Both the position numbers and the translations under genes were made by a program. The notes beneath the pieces are model-generated. The model was given only the letters and a program-made list of their open reading frames with translations. It was not told where the DNA came from and made no database searches. This document shows positions 1 through 6,251 of a stretch of DNA of 6,962 bases, piece by piece; within the stretch, counting starts at the first letter, position 1, and each line of letters starts with the position of its first letter. This DNA comes from an uncultured bacterium. Its GTDB lineage: Bacteria > Actinomycetota > Coriobacteriia > Coriobacteriales > Coriobacteriaceae. The stretch is from positions 1-6,962 of the forward strand of contig CAJMOP010000106.1 of the NCBI GenBank assembly GCA_905215115.1, read 5' to 3'.

Positions 1-1098
1 CACGTTGCCGCCGCCGATGACGCACACGCGCTGGCCGCTCAGGTCGGGCAGCTCGTCGTCACCGATGGCGCGCAGCATCTTGACGGCCGACTCCACGCCG
101 GGCGCCTCTTCGCCCGGAAGGCCGAGCTTCTTGTCATTGTGGGCACCGATGGCCAGGTAGACGGCATCGAACTCGTCGCGCAGGCGGACAAGCTCCTCGC
201 CGTTCACGGAGTGGTCGAGTTCCGCATCGATGCCGGCGCTCAAGATCCAGTCGATCTCGGCCTGCAAGCGCTCGCGCGGCAGACGATAGCTGGGGATGCC
301 GTAGCGCAGCATGCCGCCCAGGTGGTGGCGCTGCTCAAAGATGGTCACCTTATGGCCCATCACGGCCAGGTAGTAGGCGCAGGAAAGGCCGGCCGGGCCG
401 CCGCCGATCACAGCAACGCGCTTACCGGTGTTGTCCACTACATGCGGCTTGTGGTCGTTGAGGTCACTGTGCTCAACGGCAAAACGCTTGAGGGCGAGGA
501 TGTTCATGGGGTCGTCGACCATGCCGCGACGGCAGTGCATCTCGCAGGGATGCTCGCACACCAAGCCGCAGACGAGCGGCAGCGGATTGTTCTTGCGGAT
601 GACCTTGACGGCATCGGCATAGCGGCCGGCCTCGACCAGCGAGATGTACCCGGGAATGTCGACGTGCGCCGGGCAGCCCGAGACGCACGGGACGCGGGCC
701 TCGCGGTCAAAGCCGCAGGAGTGCTCGCGGATGTGATGCTCAAAATCGTCACGGAAGCCGCGAATGGCCGTGAGTGCCATGGCGCCGGCTTCGTAGCCGA
801 TGGCGCAGTCGCTCGAAAGGTAGATGGTGCGGGCCGTGCGCTCAATCAGGTTGAGCGTGGACTCATCGGCGCGCCCTTCGAGCACATCGGCGAGCAGGTC
901 GCTCAGCGCGCTCAGGCCCACACGGCAGGGTGTGCACTTGCCGCAGCTCTGGGTGGAGCACAGGTTGACGAGCGCAGCCGTAAACTCAACGGGACACGGG
1001 GCGAGCGAACTCACCGCCAGACGGCGTCCGAGCGCATCGTGCAGGTCGTCCATGACGGCCTGAGCGTGGCTGCGTTCCATTACGTGCAGTCGAGCCAT
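1..1098 (-). CDS. NuoF-type Fe-S / GltD-like FAD-dependent oxidoreductase, partial (C-terminus off window)
   Basis: The 366 visible residues join two electron-transfer modules. Residues 50-115 match the iron-sulfur region of the NADH dehydrogenase 51-kDa (NuoF) subunit: SCGKCTPCRVG at 51-61 and a fourth cysteine at 98 (SSDCAIG). Residues 125-190 form the Fe-S domain of the glutamate synthase small subunit (GltD) family, with cysteines 138, 142, 177, 181, 185 and 189. An FAD Rossmann fold follows (VAVIGGGPAGL, about 228-238), and a second, NAD(P)-type fold begins at 358 (VCVIGGG) where the window ends. The FMN/NADH-binding part of NuoF is absent. The ATG at 1096-1098 has a strong ribosome site (AGAGGGGA, 4 nt upstream). 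Such fusions usually shuttle electrons between NAD(P)H and ferredoxin, hydrogenase or formate dehydrogenase; the partner here is not visible. The gene is separated from the PTS operon by a hairpin and probably has its own promoter. The exact acceptor is unknown. Confidence 0.9.
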   Translation of the reverse strand, partial: MARLHVMERSHAQAVMDDLHDALGRRLAVSSLAPCPVEFTAALVNLCSTQSCGKCTPCRVGLSALSDLLADVLEGRADESTLNLIERTARTIYLSSDCAIGYEAGAMALTAIRGFRDDFEHHIREHSCGFDREARVPCVSGCPAHVDIPGYISLVEAGRYADAVKVIRKNNPLPLVCGLVCEHPCEMHCRRGMVDDPMNILALKRFAVEHSDLNDHKPHVVDNTGKRVAVIGGGPAGLSCAYYLAVMGHKVTIFEQRHHLGGMLRYGIPSYRLPRERLQAEIDWILSAGIDAELDHSVNGEELVRLRDEFDAVYLAIGAHNDKKLGLPGEEAPGVESAVKMLRAIGDDELPDLSGQRVCVIGGGNV

Positions 1099-1258
1099 AA
1101 GATCCCCTCTCACATGGCAGCCCGGAGGCGAGACCGGGCGAAGTTGCTACACGCACAACACTGACCTATAAAATTGTTTGGCAGCGACACGGTTCGGCAG
1201 GCGGTATGAAACGTCGTCCTTAGCGGTGAAAACGAACATTTCCGCAGATAAATGCCAT

Positions 1259-1282
1259 ATTTGATAAAACGCGTTATCAAAT
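1259..1282. promoter_or_regulatory. Perfect 9-bp inverted repeat, candidate operator for the flavoprotein gene
   Basis: The arms ATTTGATAA (1259-1267) and TTATCAAAT (1274-1282) are exact inverted repeats around the 6-bp centre AACGCG. The site lies about 160 bases upstream of the flavoprotein start and just after the PTS operon's terminator hairpin, where a promoter for the minus-strand gene is expected. It has no T-run and does not look like a terminator. The TTGAT...ATCAA ends recall FNR-type and Rex-type half sites, but the centre is longer than in either consensus, so the regulator is unassigned. On the minus strand the inner TTGATA could serve as a -35 element, but I see no convincing -10 partner. 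Confidence 0.5.
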
Positions 1283-1284
1283 GA

Positions 1285-1322
1285 CAATGCCCCGCCCACG
1301 CAATCACGTGGACGGGGCATTG
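1285..1322 (-). terminator. 16-bp hairpin ending the alpha-glucoside PTS operon
   Basis: Arms 1285-1300 and 1307-1322 enclose a 6-nt loop and begin 32 nt after the GH4 stop codon. In minus-strand RNA the one non-Watson-Crick pair is a G-U wobble, so the 16-bp stem is unbroken; in plus-strand RNA it would be a C-A mismatch, which points to a minus-strand role. There is no U-run after the stem, so it may act as a weak or factor-assisted terminator, or as a 3' stabilising structure. Confidence 0.6.
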
Positions 1323-1354
1323 CTTCAGGCATGCAGTCAGCGACCCTGTTGCTT

Positions 1355-2737
1355 TTACTTAAGCTCGGGCCAGAAGTCCTTGTTGGCCTCGATCATGTCG
1401 TCGAGAACCTCCTTGGCGACCTTCATCGAAGGCACGGTCTTGTTCAGCGTAAAGGCCTTGAGCGCCTTCTCGTACGAACCCTCGATCGTGGCCTCGACCA
1501 CGAGCTTCTCGGAGTTCAGCTGCTGCATCATAAGACCCTGCTGGAACAGCGGAATGTTGTCGCGGCTGATGACCTCGGGGCCGTTCTTGCCAATGTAGGC
1601 AGGCAGCTCGACCATGGCGTCGTAGGGCATGTTGGGGATAGCGCCCTTGTTCTCGCAAATGACCAGGAAGCGCTGCTTGGTATCGTTCTTCAGAGCGATG
1701 GCCAGGTCGGCAATCCAGTCGCCGTGGCTGCCCGCATAGAACGTGCTCTCGTCGATCTCGCCCGTCTTCTCGTAATGGTCGATGCCGTCGAAGAGGTTCT
1801 TCTCGCGCGTCTCCTCGACCTCGTTTGCACGGGTGCGCTCGGGGTTGGAATGCTCGACGAACTCCTTCTGCTGCAGGTAGTAGTTCAGATAGGTGTTGGG
1901 CAGGTACTCCGGGAAGCACTCCATGATCTCGTACTCGCCCTTCCAGACGTAGTACCAGCTGCCCTTGGTGTGGCGGTTCTGCTCGGGGTGCTCGTCGGTG
2001 GCCTCCTCGGGCTTCTTGGACATCAGCGAGCTCATGCCCTTGAGGTAGGAATCGGGCAGCAGAATCTCATGCTCCTTGATGTACTCGCGCAGCTGCGGGA
2101 GCACCTCCTCGCCCTTGTGGCGGATCGAGGTGAACCAACCAAAGTGGTTGAGACCAAAGTAATCGTACTCGACATCCTTCTTGTCGATATCGAGCGCGGC
2201 GCAAACCACGTCGATAATCGCGATCGGCATGTCGCAGATGTTGATGATGCGAGCGTTGGGGCGCAGGACGCGGCAGCCCTCGGAGACGATGGCGGCAGGG
2301 TTGGAGTAGTTAAGAATCCAGTAGTCCTTCTTGGCATACTTCTCAACGTCGTCAATCAGCTCGACCATGGGGAAGATGGTGCGCATGCCGTAGGCAAGGC
2401 CGCCGCAACCGCAGGTCTCCTGGCCCACGCAGCCGTGACGCAGCGGAATCTTCTCGTCCTGCTCGCGCATGGCATAGCCGCCCACGCGCATCTGGGCAAA
2501 CACGAAGCTCGCGTCCGTAAAAGCCGTCTTTTTGTCGGTGGTCACCGTGAGCTTGATGTCCAGGCCAAGGTCCTCGTGCAAAATCCAGTCCACGAGCACG
2601 CCGATCTTGCGCTGGCGCTCCTCGTTGATGTCGTACAGACGAATCTCGTCAACGTCGAGCTCGTCCTTGCGCAGAGCGATGGACTTGACGATGCCGGGGG
2701 TAAAGGTGGATCCGCCACCACACAGAGTAATGATCAT
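1355..2737 (-). CDS. glvA: 6-phospho-alpha-glucosidase, glycoside hydrolase family 4
   Basis: This cytoplasmic enzyme hydrolyses 6-phospho-alpha-glucosides such as maltose 6'-phosphate after PTS uptake. GH4 enzymes use bound NAD+ and a divalent metal (often Mn2+) in an oxidation-elimination mechanism. The 460-residue length is close to the family norm. The N-terminal nucleotide-binding loop is CGGGSTF (6-12). The signature CDMP sits at 168-171; in GH4, CDMP marks phospho-alpha-glucosidases, while CNVP-type sequences mark phospho-beta-glucosidases. Cys168 and His198 (GLNHFGW, 195-201) are the expected metal ligands, Asp169 the expected acid, and a tyrosine near 262-263 the likely base. NYSNPA lies at 143-148. 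The ATG at 2737 is 3 nt past the permease stop, and its site AAGGAG overlaps the permease's last codons, so translation is probably coupled. The symbol follows Bacillus usage (also malA; malH or aglB elsewhere). The precise disaccharide cannot be read from sequence. Confidence 0.95.
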   Translation of the reverse strand: MIITLCGGGSTFTPGIVKSIALRKDELDVDEIRLYDINEERQRKIGVLVDWILHEDLGLDIKLTVTTDKKTAFTDASFVFAQMRVGGYAMREQDEKIPLRHGCVGQETCGCGGLAYGMRTIFPMVELIDDVEKYAKKDYWILNYSNPAAIVSEGCRVLRPNARIINICDMPIAIIDVVCAALDIDKKDVEYDYFGLNHFGWFTSIRHKGEEVLPQLREYIKEHEILLPDSYLKGMSSLMSKKPEEATDEHPEQNRHTKGSWYYVWKGEYEIMECFPEYLPNTYLNYYLQQKEFVEHSNPERTRANEVEETREKNLFDGIDHYEKTGEIDESTFYAGSHGDWIADLAIALKNDTKQRFLVICENKGAIPNMPYDAMVELPAYIGKNGPEVISRDNIPLFQQGLMMQQLNSEKLVVEATIEGSYEKALKAFTLNKTVPSMKVAKEVLDDMIEANKDFWPELK

Positions 2738-2740
2738 TGT

Positions 2741-4357
2741 TTACTGCTCCTTCTCAATTGCGTTTTCGACCTTGTCGCGCATCTCGGCGACCTTCATGCC
2801 AAAGATGATCTGGATATTATTGCCGTTGCGGTTGATGCCGCTGTTGGGCACGTGATTGATGAGGTCCTCATTGATGAGGTCCGGGTTCTTAACGTTCACG
2901 CGGAGACGCGTAAAGCAGTTCTCGAGCTCCTCGATGTTGTCCTTGCCACCAAGACCTGCGACCAGGTCAGCGATACCCGCGTCAACACCCTGCGCGGGAG
3001 CATCGGCGACAGCGCCCTGCTTCACCGCGACAGACGCGGCGGCCTCGCCCTCGGCAACGGACTCAGCAAGCTCGGACTCTTCCTCGCGACCAGGCGTGTG
3101 GAGGTTGAGCTTCTTAATAAGGAAGGTGAAGAGGAAGAAGTACAGAGCGGCGTTGACGACTCCAAGCACCAGCATAACCGGCCAGTTGGTCTTATCGACA
3201 CCAAGGACCAAGTTGGAAACAACGATGTTGATGATGCCGCCTGCAGTCGAAGCGGGCACGGAGAGAACCTTAAGAAGAACCAGGAAGACGCCGGAAAGAA
3301 TCGAGTGGACGACAAAGAGCACGGGAGCGGCAAAGACAAAGAGGAAGTCCATGGGCTCGGTCACGCAGGAAAGCACGGCGGTGATGATCAGCGGGATGAT
3401 GACAGCCTTGGTCTTGTCCTTGTTCTGCTTGTAGGCGGTGAAGATAAAGGCGAGACCGATACCGATGTAGGGCCACAGGTTGTTGAAGGTGTAGCTGTTG
3501 AAATACGTGCTATCGGAGAAGGGCTGGCCCGTCATTGCCATCTCGGCAACACGGATGGGATAGGCGCCGGCGATAACCTGATCACCCAGCGTAAGGGTGC
3601 CGCCCACATCGGAGAACTGGAACGGGGTGTAGATGAGGTGGTGCAGGCCGGTAGGAACGAGCAGCTTGTTGAGCATGCCGTAGATAAACAGACCGATGTT
3701 GCCCGACTCCTTAATGATGCCGGCAACGGAGGAGATGGCGCCCTGAACCGGAGGCCAAACGATGCAGAAGCCAGCGCCCATGATCCAGGAGATGATGATC
3801 ATGATCAGGAACGGGAAGCGAACGCCCGAGAACATCGAAAGGGCAATGGGGAACTGCTTGTTCGAGTACTTGTTGAACACGGCACCGGTGATGCAACCAA
3901 GAATGATGCCGCCAAACACGCCGGTATCGAGCACCTGAATGCCCATAACGGTGCTCTGGCCGGTTCCGGTAAGACCGAGCATGCCGCTCGCTTCGGCAAG
4001 AGAGCCGGTGGCGTTGAGCACGATGTTGTTAGCCTGCAGGAACAGGAAGAACGACATCAGGGCAATCAGCGAAGCGTGGCCCTTGTTCTTCTTTGCCATG
4101 GCGCCGGCGATGCCCACGCAGAACAGAATCGAGAGGTTGTTGATGATAAACATCAGCGACTGATAGACAACGGCGCCCACAAGCTGGAACGGACCGGAGC
4201 CCAGCACAGGGATCACGGCGCAGATGGTCTTGTTGGTCAGAATAATGCCCACGATGAGCAGGATGCCGGCAACCGAGAGATACATCATCGGCTGAACGAT
4301 CGACTTCGCGAACACCTCCAACGGCGCTTTGAAATTGAACTTCTTTTTTGCGGTCAT
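2741..4357 (-). CDS. Alpha-glucoside-specific PTS permease, fused IIC-IIB
   Basis: This membrane protein imports an alpha-glucoside and phosphorylates it. I choose the ATG at 4357 (538 aa, starting MTAKKKFNF) because GGAAGGGGAG lies 7 nt upstream; a TTG nine codons earlier has no comparable site. Residues 1-420 form the IIC domain, with about ten hydrophobic segments, GLHH at 237-240 and TEPMDF at 333-338, the latter being the conserved TEP substrate-site motif of the glucose/glucoside superfamily. An Ala/Glu-rich linker spans about 423-460. The IIB domain fills about 461-538, with the phosphorylated cysteine at 481 in ENCFTRLRV. No IIA domain is fused, which fits the separate IIA gene upstream. 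The adjacent CDMP-type GH4 gene supports maltose-like alpha-glucosides as substrates; glucose or another alpha-glucoside (trehalose, sucrose isomers) is not excluded. Confidence 0.95.
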   Translation of the reverse strand: MTAKKKFNFKAPLEVFAKSIVQPMMYLSVAGILLIVGIILTNKTICAVIPVLGSGPFQLVGAVVYQSLMFIINNLSILFCVGIAGAMAKKNKGHASLIALMSFFLFLQANNIVLNATGSLAEASGMLGLTGTGQSTVMGIQVLDTGVFGGIILGCITGAVFNKYSNKQFPIALSMFSGVRFPFLIMIIISWIMGAGFCIVWPPVQGAISSVAGIIKESGNIGLFIYGMLNKLLVPTGLHHLIYTPFQFSDVGGTLTLGDQVIAGAYPIRVAEMAMTGQPFSDSTYFNSYTFNNLWPYIGIGLAFIFTAYKQNKDKTKAVIIPLIITAVLSCVTEPMDFLFVFAAPVLFVVHSILSGVFLVLLKVLSVPASTAGGIINIVVSNLVLGVDKTNWPVMLVLGVVNAALYFFLFTFLIKKLNLHTPGREEESELAESVAEGEAAASVAVKQGAVADAPAQGVDAGIADLVAGLGGKDNIEELENCFTRLRVNVKNPDLINEDLINHVPNSGINRNGNNIQIIFGMKVAEMRDKVENAIEKEQ

Positions 4358-4364
4358 AGCGGTA

Positions 4365-4374
4365 CTCCCCTTCC
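4365..4374 (-). promoter_or_regulatory. Ribosome binding site fixing the permease start
   Basis: In the minus strand GGAAGGGGAG lies 7 nt before the ATG at 4357. It decides for that start over the in-frame TTG at 4384, which would add nine basic, non-family residues (MRKRKGSTA). Confidence 0.75.
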
Positions 4375-4396
4375 TTTTCCGCAAATTGAGATAGGT

Positions 4397-4449
4397 GTGC
4401 CCTGGACAAGACCGTGAGCCTTGCCTTGTATCAATCGATGTGTGGGCAC
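4397..4449 (-). promoter_or_regulatory. Structured leader between antiterminator and permease genes, with a weak RAT-like core
   Basis: The 99-nt gap between antiterminator and permease is unusually long for this tight operon. GTGCCC and GGGCAC (4444-4449 and 4397-4402) form a 6-bp outer stem. Inside it, 4412-4437 in minus-strand RNA begins CGAUUGAUAC and ends GCAAGGCUCACGG, which partly resembles the two halves of the RAT sites bound by BglG/LicT proteins (GGAUUGUUAC and GCAGGCAAAACC). A smaller ACAAG/CUUGU pairing is also possible. There is no U-run, so a classical terminator is not seen. The similarity was judged by eye and is only suggestive. Confidence 0.35.
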
Positions 4450-4456
4450 GTTATGC

Positions 4457-5311
4457 CTAGAGACCAGGTTCTCCAAGCAGGTTAACAATGTGATATGCGA
4501 GATAACTCTTCTCGGCATCGGTAACGACAACGTTATAGGTAGACGCTAAGTGGTCGGCAATTGACTCCGCACACGAGAATGCCCTCGGATACGCCGTTTC
4601 ATCGATACGGAACAGCGCGTCGCCATTGACCTGTCCCGCCGCGGGATCGAGCGCTCGCTGCGCAAAAAACTGCAGATGGCGAACGAAACGCTCGTACGGC
4701 AACGAGGTGACGTCAAGGGTCGTGGCATAGTGCTCGGAAACAATCGCGAGCACGTCGCGAACAAGCTGGACCGAAACAATCAGACGGTCAGAGCGCTGCG
4801 GCATGGTGGCGTTGACGATATGCAAGGTGATGAAGCCCTGCTCCTCCTCGCTCATCTCGATGCCCAGATAATCCTTGATAATCTGAAGGGCACGGCCCGC
4901 AAGCGCATACTCCTTGCGATAGAACTGCTGGATCTCGAGCAGCAACGGATTCTCGCAGGGGACGCCCTTGCGCTCGCGCTCCAAAGCAAGACTGATATGG
5001 TCTGCGAGAGCGATGAGGATCTTGTCGTTGATGTCGACATTGAGCTCTCGACGAAGCATCTGAACGATGTCCTCGGAAATCACGAGGTTGACGGTGGGGA
5101 TGGACTCCAAAAGATGTGCCAAGCGGTCAATCGTGCGCGAATCCTGAGAAGTTCCCTCCTGCAACGCGTAGGTCTTTTCGACTGACGCCTCGTCGATGGC
5201 ATCGCCGGCATGGCGGCCAAAGCAGAGACCTCGACCGATGACGATGAGCTCGGAGCTATCGTCCGAAGTGACCATTGCGACATTGTTGTTGAAAACTCGC
5301 TTGATAACCAC
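4457..5311 (-). CDS. licT: BglG/LicT-family transcription antiterminator (CAT domain plus two PRDs)
   Basis: This is an RNA-binding antiterminator that usually binds an RAT hairpin in the leader of its PTS operon and prevents termination when sugar is present. Numbered from the GTG at 5311 (284 aa), residues 1-55 are the CAT RNA-binding domain, with FNNN at 7-10 and GRGLCFGRHAGD; PRD1 spans about 65-165 and PRD2 about 170-280. All four regulatory histidines are present at 105, 164, 212 and 274, each five residues beyond those of B. subtilis LicT. The start is uncertain: the GTG at 5311 gives the family N-terminus (MVIKRVFNNN) with GGTGGG 4 nt upstream, while a GTG at 5323 would add four residues and sit 6 nt after the IIA stop. 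PRD1 is normally phosphorylated by the cognate IIB (inactivating) and PRD2 by HPr (activating); both inputs are inferred here. The likely targets are the leaders at 5872-5958 and 4397-4449. Confidence 0.93.
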   Translation of the reverse strand: MVIKRVFNNNVAMVTSDDSSELIVIGRGLCFGRHAGDAIDEASVEKTYALQEGTSQDSRTIDRLAHLLESIPTVNLVISEDIVQMLRRELNVDINDKILIALADHISLALERERKGVPCENPLLLEIQQFYRKEYALAGRALQIIKDYLGIEMSEEEQGFITLHIVNATMPQRSDRLIVSVQLVRDVLAIVSEHYATTLDVTSLPYERFVRHLQFFAQRALDPAAGQVNGDALFRIDETAYPRAFSCAESIADHLASTYNVVVTDAEKSYLAYHIVNLLGEPGL

Positions 5312-5329
5312 GGCACCCACCACAAGAAT

Positions 5330-5842
5330 TTACTCGGAAAGCCAGACGACAGGCTCTTTAACAGCAACAGGGCCGGAAGCATGCTCACGAAGAGTCGAGT
5401 TCTCCGAGCGCTCGCACACGATAACGAAGACCGTGGGATCAAAGCCGGCGGCGCGAACCGCGTCGAAATCGACCTCGACGAGGGGCTGGCCCGCGTCGAC
5501 ATGGTCACCCTGGGCAACAAGCGCATGGAATCCCTTGCCCTCAAGCTTAACAGTATCGATTCCGATATGCAGCATCACCTGAGCAGAGCTGTCGTCGGAC
5601 ATGATGCCCAGCGCGTGCTCAGTCGGAAACAGCGCCGCGACGGTACCGGAAACAGGAGCGCACACCGTTCCCTCTTGGGGAACCACGGCAACGCCATCGC
5701 CCACCGCACGGCTGCTAAAAGCGGGATCATTGGTATTTTCCAGATGAACAAGCTCGCCGGAAACGGGAGCGAGGATTTCGAACTCGGAAGCTGCAGTCTT
5801 CTGCTCATCCGAACCGCCCATCAGGCGAGAAAAGAAACCCAT
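5330..5842 (-). CDS. PTS IIA component, glucose (Crr) family, free-standing
   Basis: This soluble phosphocarrier takes phosphate from HPr and passes it to the IIB domain. From the ATG at 5842 it has 170 residues, the usual size for a single IIA-Glc domain. The active-site histidine is His92 in LHIGIDTV, and the partner histidine is His76 in FPTEHALGI, matching His90 and His75 of E. coli Crr. APVSGELV near 25-32 and APVSGTV near 62-68 are typical of the beta-sandwich fold. I choose 5842 because AAGGGA lies 9 nt upstream and MGFFSRL begins like family members. An in-frame ATG at 5860 and a further upstream start at 5905 would add non-family residues and have no clear ribosome site. As first gene of the operon it probably serves the IIC-IIB permease, which lacks its own IIA; it could also act more broadly in carbon control, but the sequence does not show that. 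Confidence 0.93.
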   Translation of the reverse strand: MGFFSRLMGGSDEQKTAASEFEILAPVSGELVHLENTNDPAFSSRAVGDGVAVVPQEGTVCAPVSGTVAALFPTEHALGIMSDDSSAQVMLHIGIDTVKLEGKGFHALVAQGDHVDAGQPLVEVDFDAVRAAGFDPTVFVIVCERSENSTLREHASGPVAVKEPVVWLSE

Positions 5843-5871
5843 GGTGGCATGTCCCTTCATAAATATAGCCC

Positions 5872-5926
5872 AACCAAAATCAAGCGAATGCATCCATAGA
5901 GACACACCCGTTCAAAGACTTTGGTT
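5872..5926 (-). promoter_or_regulatory. Alternative leader hairpin overlapping the RAT-like element
   Basis: AACCAAA and TTTGGTT (5920-5926 and 5872-5878) can pair in minus-strand RNA with a 41-nt loop. The 5' arm re-uses the four bases AACC (5923-5926) that close the RAT-like hairpin, so the two folds cannot form together. No U-run follows. The 3' arm ends about 15 nt before the IIA ribosome site, so any effect could be on translation rather than termination. Seven base pairs over a long loop is weak on its own. Confidence 0.35.
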
Positions 5927-5958
5927 AGGCCCACGTCCGAGGGACTCGGTAACCTTCC
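5923..5958 (-). promoter_or_regulatory. RAT-like (ribonucleic antiterminator) element in the operon leader
   Basis: In minus-strand RNA the element starts GGAAGGUUACCGA, matching 10 of 13 positions of the usual RAT 5' half (GGAUUGUUACUGA), and ends UGGGCCUAACC, matching 7 of 11 of the 3' half (CAGGCAAAACC). GGUUA and UAACC pair at the base, and CCGAG/CUCGG forms an inner stem with a 3-nt loop. At 36 nt it is longer than the usual 29-30 because of extra bases on the 3' side. It lies in the leader of the operon that encodes the antiterminator, where such a site is expected. The alignment was done by eye. Confidence 0.5.
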
Positions 5959-5979
5959 GCATTTCTTTTTACGGGAGTT

Positions 5980-6007
5980 ATTGTAGACAAGCCCAAAGCC
6001 AGAACAA
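5980..6007 (-). promoter_or_regulatory. Candidate promoter of the alpha-glucoside PTS operon
   Basis: On the minus strand TACAAT (5980-5985) is a good -10 hexamer, and TTGTTC (6002-6007) lies 16 nt upstream as a partial -35. Transcription would start near 5973, giving a leader of about 130 nt that contains the whole RAT-like element. The weak -35 would suit dependence on an activator, and a repeat array lies just upstream. Confidence 0.45.
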
Positions 6008-6023
6008 TCATTATGACCGGTGA

Positions 6024-6064
6024 GCGGTATTTTTTCTTCGATAAACGGTATTTAGGCGATATTT
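6024..6064. repeat. Three helically phased 9-bp direct repeats upstream of the PTS operon promoter
   Basis: On the plus strand GCGGTATTT (6024-6032), ACGGTATTT (6045-6053) and GCGATATTT (6056-6064) repeat at start-to-start distances of 21 and 11 bases, that is two turns and one turn of the helix. They are AT-rich, unlike the GC-rich sequence to the right, and lie about 50 to 90 bases upstream of the inferred transcription start. This placement fits binding sites for an activator that stacks on one face of the DNA. No known consensus was recognised. Confidence 0.45.
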
Positions 6065-6205
6065 GGATGTCTCTATAGTTTTGTAACCCTCGTGGCTATT
6101 CCCGGTGAGGCACCCGACCCCGTATCGCGGCGCATGTCGCCCCCAATCTGGGTATCCGGTGCATGGTGCCCTATTGTCTTGCATAATTTCGCTTGCGTCA
6201 TGCAT

Positions 6206-6232
6206 AAAAAGACGGGGGCACCCCTTCCCGTC
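6206..6232 (-). terminator. Terminator-like hairpin with T5 on the minus strand
   Basis: In minus-strand RNA GACGGG and CCCGUC (6227-6232 and 6211-6216) form a 6-bp GC-rich stem, extendable by an inner GG/CC pairing, followed directly by five U (6206-6210). It is the last of the terminator-like hairpins met by minus-strand transcription before the PTS operon promoter. Confidence 0.4.
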
Positions 6233-6251
6233 CCAACGTACCCCTGCTTGG

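Noticed and set aside
1120..1139. GCCCGG/CCGGGC hairpin in the flavoprotein leader
   Set aside because: Only a 6-bp stem with an 8-nt loop in GC-rich sequence, no U-run, and no match to a riboswitch I can name; not distinguishable from chance.
139..1164. A 341-codon open frame on the plus strand
   Set aside because: It is antisense to the NuoF-GltD flavoprotein, whose cysteine and Rossmann motifs read clearly on the minus strand; the plus-strand product has no recognisable motif.
4358..4384. Longer permease start at TTG 4384
   Set aside because: There is no ribosome site before it, whereas the ATG at 4357 has a strong one at proper spacing and gives a family-like N-terminus.
1331..4417. A 1028-codon open frame on the plus strand
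   Set aside because: It lies exactly antisense to the GH4 and IIC-IIB genes, which have clear family motifs and ribosome sites. Its translation is low-complexity (Val, Leu, His, Asp, Gly rich) with no domain. Codon bias of the real genes removes stop codons from this antisense frame.
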